From JBEVMS01 sp040508515 (GTDB lineage: Bacteria > Pseudomonadota > Gammaproteobacteria > Xanthomonadales > Rhodanobacteraceae): a stretch of DNA of 6,275 nt. The stretch spans positions 1 through 6,275 of the forward strand of contig JBEVMS010000232.1 in the NCBI GenBank assembly GCA_040508515.1, in the 5' to 3' direction. A program made the translations under genes and the position numbers. How positions within the stretch are numbered: position 1 is the first letter of the stretch; each line of letters begins with the position of its first letter. This document shows positions 1-4,782 of this stretch, piece by piece. The notes below the pieces were generated by a model. The model was not told where the DNA came from. It searched no databases and saw only the letters and a list, made by a program, of their open reading frames with translations.

Positions 1-53
1 TCAAAGTACAATTCCAATATATATTTGCCAATGCTCTTATTTGAATTTCCTAT
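1..53 (+). promoter_or_regulatory. AT-rich upstream region of the LysR-type regulator gene
   Basis: This stretch is far more AT-rich than the rest of the window. It contains the 10-base palindrome AATATATATT (16-25), which includes a possible -10 element TATATT (20-25). The matching -35 would fall at or beyond the left edge, so the promoter cannot be confirmed. LysR-family genes often lie divergent from their target and autoregulate from such AT-rich intergenic DNA, so the target gene may lie just left of the window. No clear Shine-Dalgarno sequence precedes the ATG at 54. Confidence 0.35.
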
Positions 54-962
54 ATGTTCGATTTTCGCCAGTTGCGCTACTTCATCGCGGTTGCCGATGA
101 GATGAGCTTCACCCGCGCCGCCCAGCGCCTGCATATCTCGCAGCCACCGTTATCGCAGCAGATACAAGCGCTGGAGCAACATCTGGGCGTGCGCCTGCTG
201 GATCGCGATAAACGCAACATGGCGCTGACCGAACCTGGCCGCGTATTTCTGCAACAAGCGCGCGAAATCCTGGCTAAAGCGGACGAGGCGCGTCAACGCG
301 TCGCCGAAGCCGCCGCCGGCTTCACTGGCCAATTACGCCTGGCCTATACGGTGTCGGTGTCCTTCCACCCCGCCCTACCGCAGACGTTGCTACGCCACGC
401 CGTGCTGGCCCCGAAGGTGCAGGTGCAATTAAGCGAACTCAATACCGAACAGCAATATCACGCGCTGCTGACCCGACAGATCGACGTGGGCTTTGTTCGC
501 GCTGCGCCTGGCCCAGCGGTCGACGCACGCGCCATCCAACTGGAGGTGCTCGACCAGGAACGCCTGCTACTGGCGCTGCCAAGTGGCCATCCCCTGGCCA
601 CACGGAACAGTTTGCAGATGAGCGATGTCGCCGGGCAGCCGTTCGTGGTGCAACCGCGCGAACTGGCGGTGACTTTCCACGACCGGCTGGTCCAACTGGC
701 CGCGCAAGCCGGATTTTATCCCTTGATTCGCCAGCAAGCACAGCAAGTCAACGGCTTGCTGGCGCTGGTCGCTGCCGGGATCGGTCTGGCGCTACTGCCA
801 GCCTCGGTTCGCGCGGTGCAACTGGCTGGAGTACGCTACGTGCCGCTGTCCGATCCCGATGCCTGGCTACCCTTGGCCGTAGCATGCCGCGCCGACGATC
901 CATCGCCCTCTCTGCGGCTTTTTCTCAGTGCGCTGGCAACCCATGAGACTGAATTGGCTTGA
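54..962 (+). CDS. LysR-family transcriptional regulator (aromatic-responsive BenM/CatM/CbnR-like group)
   Basis: The 302-residue product has the usual LysR-family length. An N-terminal winged helix-turn-helix occupies about residues 3-62, with the family signature SFTRAAQRLHISQPPLSQQI (18-37) and RLLDR (47-51). A linker helix spans about 63-90. A periplasmic-binding-protein-like effector domain runs from about residue 93 (QLRLAYTVSVSF) to 297, with IDVGFVR (143-149) and the late AAGIGLALLP (240-249) typical of the fold. The opening FRQLRYFIAVADE and the effector-domain start resemble regulators of aromatic catabolism (BenM, CatM, CbnR), but the inducer cannot be read from sequence. Such proteins act as tetramers in the cytoplasm, binding T-N11-A sites near a target promoter. 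The ATG at 54 is chosen because the DNA-binding domain starts at once after it, although no Shine-Dalgarno sequence is visible. The next gene on the right is an unrelated ribosomal protein gene, so the target is probably elsewhere. Confidence 0.93.
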   Translation: MFDFRQLRYFIAVADEMSFTRAAQRLHISQPPLSQQIQALEQHLGVRLLDRDKRNMALTEPGRVFLQQAREILAKADEARQRVAEAAAGFTGQLRLAYTVSVSFHPALPQTLLRHAVLAPKVQVQLSELNTEQQYHALLTRQIDVGFVRAAPGPAVDARAIQLEVLDQERLLLALPSGHPLATRNSLQMSDVAGQPFVVQPRELAVTFHDRLVQLAAQAGFYPLIRQQAQQVNGLLALVAAGIGLALLPASVRAVQLAGVRYVPLSDPDAWLPLAVACRADDPSPSLRLFLSALATHETELA

Positions 963-966
963 GGGC

Positions 967-995
967 TTGTGATAAGTCATTCGACTCGCTACACT
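967..995 (+). promoter_or_regulatory. Sigma-70-type promoter of rpmJ
   Basis: A -35 element TTGTGA (967-972) and a -10 element TACACT (990-995) are separated by exactly 17 bases. Transcription would start near 1002, giving a leader of about 32 bases before the GTG start of rpmJ. The -35 begins only five bases after the stop codon of the upstream regulator gene, so rpmJ appears to have its own promoter. I saw no Zur-type palindrome around it, although zinc-independent L36 genes are Zur-controlled in some bacteria. Confidence 0.6.
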
Positions 996-1033
996 TTTCG
1001 GCTTCCATTGTTCGTATGTTTTAGGAGCTGGCC

Positions 1034-1159
1034 GTGAAGGTGCTTTCCTCTTTGAAGTCCGCGAAGCAGCGGCACCGTGACTGCAAGGTTGTGCGTCGTC
1101 GCGGCAAAGTGTTCGTAATCTGCAAGAGCAATCCGCGTTTCAAGGCTCGCCAGCGTTAA
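1034..1159 (+). CDS. rpmJ: 50S ribosomal protein L36, zinc-ligand-poor (C-minus, YkgO-like) form
   Basis: This 41-residue, strongly basic protein begins MKVLSSLKSAKQRHRDC and ends VICKSNPRFKARQR, which is the L36 pattern. L36 is a small protein of the large ribosomal subunit. Zinc-binding L36 carries three Cys and one His. Here only Cys14 and Cys32 remain, and the first Cys and the final His are replaced, which marks the C-minus type thought to work without zinc. The similar E. coli YkgO is 46 residues long; the shorter 41-residue form is what I recall from Xanthomonas. The start is GTG at 1034, set by a good Shine-Dalgarno AGGAG (1023-1027) six bases upstream. It is a single-gene unit with its own promoter and terminator, outside the ribosomal protein operon where L36 usually sits. 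In E. coli the zinc-free form is a backup induced by zinc shortage. Here it may be the only copy, which this window cannot show. Confidence 0.92.
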   Translation: MKVLSSLKSAKQRHRDCKVVRRRGKVFVICKSNPRFKARQR

Positions 1160-1176
1160 TCGCTGTCGTGTCGACT

Positions 1177-1203
1177 AAAAAGGCCGCATCTGCGGCCTTT
1201 TTT
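1177..1203 (+). terminator. Rho-independent terminator after rpmJ, nearly symmetric
   Basis: An inverted repeat GGCCGC (1182-1187) / GCGGCC (1192-1197) encloses the loop ATCT. It is extended by an A5 tract on the left (1177-1181) pairing with a T6 run on the right (1198-1203). The stem is about 11 base pairs and follows the rpmJ stop codon by 17 bases. Because A-run and T-run flank the stem on both sides, the structure could also stop transcription arriving from the right on the minus strand. Confidence 0.9.
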
Positions 1204-1241
1204 GTGCGTGCAACTCACGCGCCCGGGTCCAGCGTTCGTGG

Positions 1242-1370
1242 TTAGGGCATTGGTTTACGTTCTAGCGCAAGCGCGATCACCGAAGCTGTCGCATCCGCTG
1301 CTGGCGATCGCTCAGCCTGCTTGCGCTCTTGAATCGCCAGGGCTTCAGCGGCTTTTGGGGCGTCGCATGG
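1242..1370 (-). pseudogene. Possible remnant of a minus-strand gene (C-terminal fragment)
   Basis: Reading the minus strand from about 1370 down to a TAA at 1242-1244 gives about 42 residues with a natural, soluble-protein look: it includes APKAAEALAIQERKQAE and ends VIALALERKPMP. The frame is closed upstream by a TGA at about 1371-1373. A neighbouring frame has an ATG at 1366-1368 but stops after seven codons (MRRPKSR). This could be the 3' end of a gene lost by deletion or frameshift, facing rpmJ across the symmetric terminator at 1177-1203. I do not recognise the family, and a chance open frame in GC-rich DNA is a serious alternative. Confidence 0.15.
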
Positions 1371-1379
1371 TCACATCCC

Positions 1380-1395
1380 CCACTATATTGAGTGT
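1380..1395. promoter_or_regulatory. NrdR-box-like palindrome, single copy
   Basis: The 16-mer CCACTATATTGAGTGT matches the general NrdR-box form ACACtATATatwGTGT at about 13 of 16 positions, keeping both the CAC and GTGT arms and the TATAT core. NrdR is the repressor of ribonucleotide reductase genes, and its real sites usually come as two boxes about three helical turns apart. I found no second box at 1349-1364 or 1411-1426, and no ribonucleotide reductase gene is adjacent. It may be a remnant or chance. On the minus strand the same bases include a -10-like TATAGT without a visible -35. Confidence 0.22.
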
Positions 1396-1718
1396 GCGGC
1401 CGGGCGGGCGACCAGAAGCCACGGTCACTGGAACCGCGGCAAGGCGGATGTCCCACCGGACAAAGCCACCGAGAATCCGTCGTGATCACACACTCGACGA
1501 CCGCAAATCGCTAACGTGGCGCCCCCTGAAATTCCATCAAAATCGCTAGCCGAACCGCAGCCATTTGGGTTCGATCCACGAGCACGCCGCGCGAGCCTTG
1601 GCCACTCAAAACCGCCAAGCGCGCGTGCGCCGATCAAAACAGGCAAAATAGAAGGTTGGCAGCGAACGGAACGACTCCACTCGCCACGCTGCACCATCTC
1701 GCCGAACGGGTTACCGCT

Positions 1719-3299
1719 GTGAACAACGACACCTCCGTCCTGCCCGCGCAGGACGATGCCGAGCTTGCCTTGCTGACGCGCCTGCGCGACGCGACCGCCT
1801 TGCTGGAAGCGCTCAGCGCCGATCCGCAGCTGCTCGAAGCACTGCCGGCACCCGAGCGCACACGCCTGCACCAGGCGGTGGCCAGCGTGTATCACCCCGA
1901 TCCGGTGGCTCGCCGGATCAAGCTCAAAGCCGCCGAAAAGGCACGCTACGCGGCGAAGATAAGTGCCGACGACGCCGTGCTCGATCAGACCGGTATCCGC
2001 GAGCTGCGCCGCAAACCGGTGTTCAGCGCACCGAGCGCATTCGCTCCGGCCGGTTTTCTCCCGCATGACGTCGACCCGTCGGTGGACGCCGCACAACCGC
2101 GCGAGACGATCGAGCCGCAGCATTGCTACGTGTGCAAGCAAAAGTATTCGGCCGTCCATTTCTTTTACGACCAGCTCTGCCCCAACTGCGCGCCATTCAA
2201 CTCCGCCAAGCGCACCGAACTGGTCGACCTGCGCGGTCGCGTGGCACTGCTTACCGGCGGCCGCGTCAAAATCGGCTACCAGGCGGGGCTCAAGCTGCTA
2301 CGCGCCGGTGCCGAGTTGATCGTCACCACGCGCTTTCCGCGCGACTCGGCCGCGCGCTACGCCGAGGAACCAGACTTCGCCCAATGGAGCGATCGGCTGC
2401 GCATCTACGGCCTGGACCTACGCCACACGCCCAGCGTCGAGGCGTTCTGCCAGGAGCTGCTGGCAACCCAGCCGCGGCTGGATTTCATCATCAACAACGC
2501 CTGCCAGACGGTGCGCCGCCCGCCGGATTTCTACGCACACATGATGGCCGGCGAAACCGCCGCGCTGCACGAACTGCCTGCGCATGTGCGCGCCTTGGTG
2601 GGCGACTACGAAGGCTTGCGCGCCACCGACATCCTGCCCGACGCCGAGACATCGCCGCTGGGATTAGCTGCGCAGCGCAACAACGTGGCCGGCCTCACCC
2701 AGGCCGCCGCGCTGTCGCAATTGCCGCTGTTGCCGGAGGAACTGCTCGCCCAGCAGCACCTGTTCCCGCAAGGCAAGCTCGATCAGGATCTGCAGCAGAT
2801 CGATCTGCGCGAGCGCAATTCCTGGCGCCTGCTGATGGACGAGGTGCCCTCGGTGGAATTGCTGGAAGTCCAACTGGTCAACGCGATCGCGCCGTTCCTG
2901 ATCAATGCGCGCCTCAAGCCGCTGATGCTGCGCACGCCGGAGCGCGACAAGCACATCGTCAATGTTTCGGCGATGGAGGGTCAGTTCTACCGCAGCTTCA
3001 AGACCACACGCCACCCGCACACCAACATGGCCAAGGCCGCGCTCAACATGATGACGCGCACCTCGGCCGCCGATTACCAGAACGATGGCATCCACATGAA
3101 CAGCGTGGACACCGGCTGGGTCACCGATGAAGATCCGGCGCAGTTGGCGGCCAGAAAAGTGCTGGAAGAACGCTTCCATCCACCGCTGGACATCATCGAC
3201 GGCGCCGCGCGCATCGTCGATCCGATCATCCATGGCATCAAGACTGGCGAGCATGTCTGGGGCCAGTTTCTCAAGGATTATCGCCCCACCGACTGGTAA
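1719..3299 (+). CDS. Non-canonical SDR-fold oxidoreductase with N-terminal four-Cys motif
   Basis: The product is 526 residues, about twice a classical SDR. Residues 10-80 are charged and helical. A possible zinc knuckle follows: CYVC (136-139) and CPNC (154-157), 14 residues apart. The Rossmann fold then starts with VALLTGGRVKIGYQAG, a variant of the TGxxxGxG nucleotide-binding loop with TGG at 179-181. NNAC (259-262) is the strand-4 motif, usually NNAG. About 125 residues separate it from the helix-4 Asn (N388 in QLVNAIAPF), against roughly 25-40 in classical SDRs, so an insertion of about 90-100 residues is present. The catalytic Ser is S417 (NVSAMEG) and the Lys K439, but the Tyr of YxxxK is Thr435 (TNMAK). 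VDTGWV replaces the usual PGxV region. An NAD(P)-binding cytosolic protein is likely, but the substrate is unknown and classical Tyr-driven hydride chemistry is doubtful. The GTG at 1719 is preferred (weak GGG at 1708-1710, protein-like from there). A TTG at 1656 would add 21 residues. Confidence 0.88.
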   Translation: MNNDTSVLPAQDDAELALLTRLRDATALLEALSADPQLLEALPAPERTRLHQAVASVYHPDPVARRIKLKAAEKARYAAKISADDAVLDQTGIRELRRKPVFSAPSAFAPAGFLPHDVDPSVDAAQPRETIEPQHCYVCKQKYSAVHFFYDQLCPNCAPFNSAKRTELVDLRGRVALLTGGRVKIGYQAGLKLLRAGAELIVTTRFPRDSAARYAEEPDFAQWSDRLRIYGLDLRHTPSVEAFCQELLATQPRLDFIINNACQTVRRPPDFYAHMMAGETAALHELPAHVRALVGDYEGLRATDILPDAETSPLGLAAQRNNVAGLTQAAALSQLPLLPEELLAQQHLFPQGKLDQDLQQIDLRERNSWRLLMDEVPSVELLEVQLVNAIAPFLINARLKPLMLRTPERDKHIVNVSAMEGQFYRSFKTTRHPHTNMAKAALNMMTRTSAADYQNDGIHMNSVDTGWVTDEDPAQLAARKVLEERFHPPLDIIDGAARIVDPIIHGIKTGEHVWGQFLKDYRPTDW

Positions 3300-3440
3300 G
3301 TTCCTCGCCCGTGGATGGCTCACGCGACATGTGCCCTTCAGGCGCGGTCTGCAGAATGTTACGCGACATGGCAGCATGCTCGGGTGGCCGCACCGACCTT
3401 GCGAGACGGCCGCTGCATCGAACCGGCATGGAGCAATCCC

Positions 3441-3761
3441 GTGAGCAAAGATCAACACCGACTCAACCGCCAGCTCGACCGCTATACCCGTCGCCTGCCA
3501 GAGTGGGTGCGGCGCAGCTTGCATTGGCTGCGACAGCCATCGGCGCGCTGGGTACGCATCCCCGCAGGACTGGCGTTGGTCGCCGGCGGCATCTTCAGCG
3601 TGCTGCCCTTGCTGGGCCTCTGGATGCTGCCACTGGGGCTGCTCCTGCTCGCCCAGGACCTGCCGTTTCTACGGCGCCCGATGCGCCGCACGCTCGTTTG
3701 CCTGGAACATCGCTCGATCCGTTGGAAACTGCGCCGCCAGGCGAAAGCCGCGGCAAGCTGA
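3441..3761 (+). CDS. Small conserved-type integral membrane protein of unknown function
   Basis: The 106-residue product has a basic, amphipathic N-terminus (about 1-36, with RRLPEWVRRSLHWLRQP) and then two closely spaced hydrophobic segments, about 39-57 and 58-73, forming a probable hairpin. These are joined by VLPLLGLWMLPLGLLLLAQD, whose Pro/Gly/Trp pattern recalls the loosely defined PGPGW-type putative transmembrane proteins. A basic tail rich in Arg (78-102) follows, so both ends are probably cytoplasmic by the positive-inside rule. No catalytic motif is seen and I give no function. The start is GTG at 3441, supported by GGAG (3430-3433) seven bases upstream. The frame stays open back to an ATG at 3315, but that 42-residue extension has no Shine-Dalgarno sequence and reads like untranslated DNA. 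It lies 141 bases after the SDR gene on the same strand and faces the slipin gene. Confidence 0.8.
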   Translation: MSKDQHRLNRQLDRYTRRLPEWVRRSLHWLRQPSARWVRIPAGLALVAGGIFSVLPLLGLWMLPLGLLLLAQDLPFLRRPMRRTLVCLEHRSIRWKLRRQAKAAAS

Positions 3762-3800
3762 TCAACCGCGCGATGTCAAAGGCTTCAATCGCCGGCAGCC

Positions 3801-3823
3801 TGGATGCGCTCTGGAGCCATCCA
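3801..3823. other. Hairpin between convergent genes
   Basis: TGGATG (3801-3806) pairs with CATCCA (3818-3823), and after one bulged base an inner GCT/AGC closes a small loop. It lies between the stop of the small membrane protein gene (3761) and the stop of the slipin gene (3914). There is no T-run on either side, so it is not a standard intrinsic terminator. It could stabilise a 3' end or be fortuitous. I saw no better terminator in 3762-3913. Confidence 0.2.
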
Positions 3824-3913
3824 AGACCCTGACGCCACCATGCCACTCCCGCAGTCGCGCCCCGCACGGACAAGCATGGCGCACTTCCCCCGCGAGCAAC
3901 GTTCCCGGCATGT

Positions 3914-4690
3914 TCAAGTCAGTGGCGCGTTATCGCGGCGATTGGGTAAGGCTTCCAGCAAGGGCCGGATCAGGTCCAGCGGCAGCGGGAACACGATCGT
4001 GGACGACTTGCCGCTGGCGGACATGTCGGCCAGCGTCTGCAAGTAACGCAGTTGCAATGCCTGCGGCTGTTGCGACAGCATCGCGGCGGCATCGCGCAAC
4101 TTTTCGGCGGCCTGCATCTCGCCCTCGGCATGGATCACCTTGGCCCGGCGCTCGCGCTCCGCTTCGGCCTGGCGGGCGATGGCGCGCACCATGTTCTCGT
4201 TGAGATCGACGTCCTTGATTTCGACATTGGTGATCTTGATGCCCCACGGGTCAGTCGCCTCGTCGAGAATCGATTGCAAGGTGCGGTTGATGGAGTCACG
4301 TTGCGACAGAATTTCGTCCAGTTCATGCTGGCCGATCACCGCGCGCAGCCGCGTCTGCGCCAACTGGCTGGTGGCCTGGAGAAAGTTCTCCACCTGCAAC
4401 ACCGACTTGTCCGGCTCCACCACGCGGAAATACACCACCGCGTTAACCCGCACCGATACGTTGTCGCGCGAGATCACGTCCTGCGGTGGTACGTCCATCA
4501 CGGTGACGCGCAAATCCACCCGGATCATCCGCTGGATGCCGGGCAACAACACTACCAAGCCCGGTCCACGCGTGCCGGTGTAGCGCCCCAAGGTCAGCAC
4601 CACGCCGCGCTGGTACTCCGGCAATATCTTGATCGCCGAGAACATCAGCAGCACAACCAGCACCAGCAGAACACCGAAAAATCCGAGCAT
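3914..4690 (-). CDS. Slipin (stomatin/prohibitin-family membrane scaffold protein)
   Basis: The 258-residue product has the length of bacterial slipins. One N-terminal hydrophobic segment (about 2-19) anchors it in the inner membrane, followed by the stomatin opening ILPEYQRGVVLTLGRYTG (22-39). The SPFH/PHB core follows, with MDVPPQDVISRDNVSVRVNA (65-84), ELDEILSQRDSIN (123-135) and WGIKITNVEIKDVDL (149-163). A charged coiled-coil helix spans about 167-200 (RQAEAERERRAKVIHAEGEM). It ends with the conserved hydrophobic segment STIVFPLPLDLI (230-241). Slipins oligomerise and are thought to organise membrane microdomains. The gene is 92 bases downstream of nfeD on the same strand, the usual slipin-protease pairing. 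An ATG at 4696 is possible, but AGGGAG at 4702-4697 abuts it directly and sits six bases from the ATG at 4690, so the latter is chosen. Confidence 0.93.
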   Translation of the reverse strand: MLGFFGVLLVLVVLLMFSAIKILPEYQRGVVLTLGRYTGTRGPGLVVLLPGIQRMIRVDLRVTVMDVPPQDVISRDNVSVRVNAVVYFRVVEPDKSVLQVENFLQATSQLAQTRLRAVIGQHELDEILSQRDSINRTLQSILDEATDPWGIKITNVEIKDVDLNENMVRAIARQAEAERERRAKVIHAEGEMQAAEKLRDAAAMLSQQPQALQLRYLQTLADMSASGKSSTIVFPLPLDLIRPLLEALPNRRDNAPLT

Positions 4691-4782
4691 GATCATCTCC
4701 CTGTAAATCCATCATGTAGTGGTTTCGCCAACCGTAGCCAGCGCACCTCGCCGACCGAACGTGACCCGCCATACACCCACGC

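Larger units (their letters stand above)
1204..1718. other. Gene-less segment between rpmJ and the SDR gene
   Basis: No convincing intact gene was found on either strand over about 515 bases, unusually long for this compact window. Weak signals are listed separately: a minus-strand open fragment at 1242-1370 and an NrdR-box-like palindrome at 1380-1395. A 9-base direct repeat AAATCGCTA occurs at 1505-1513 and 1540-1548. The segment must also hold the promoter of the SDR gene. The only -10-like hexamer noted near it, CAAAAT at about 1643-1648, has no good -35 partner. The long open frame at 1202-1549 (+) begins inside the terminator T-run and has no recognisable protein character. Confidence 0.5.

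Noticed and set aside
1482..1489. GTGATCAC palindrome as a CRP/Clp-type site
   Set aside because: A CRP/Clp site needs TGTGA and TCACA arms separated by six bases. Here the arms are fused, so it is only a short palindrome.
1202..1549. 115-codon plus-strand frame after rpmJ
   Set aside because: Its only far-upstream start lies in the terminator T-run. There is no Shine-Dalgarno sequence and no hydrophobic or motif pattern resembling a protein.
1566..1580. GGGTTCGATCC resembling a tRNA T-arm
   Set aside because: The flanking bases do not form the T-stem, and no acceptor, D or anticodon arm can be fitted around it.
2123..3130. Long plus-strand open frame in another register of the SDR gene (335 codons)
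   Set aside because: The translation is dominated by Arg, Ala and Gly with no recognisable motif; the overlapping SDR frame carries all the family motifs.
3315..3440. N-terminal extension of the small membrane protein from an ATG at 3315
   Set aside because: There is no Shine-Dalgarno sequence and no conserved-looking content. The GTG at 3441 has GGAG at good spacing and begins the basic amphipathic region.
2664..3524. Long minus-strand open frame opposite the SDR gene (286 codons)
   Set aside because: It lies antisense to a clear SDR coding region, and its translation is low-complexity with no fold motifs. Such frames are common opposite GC-rich genes.
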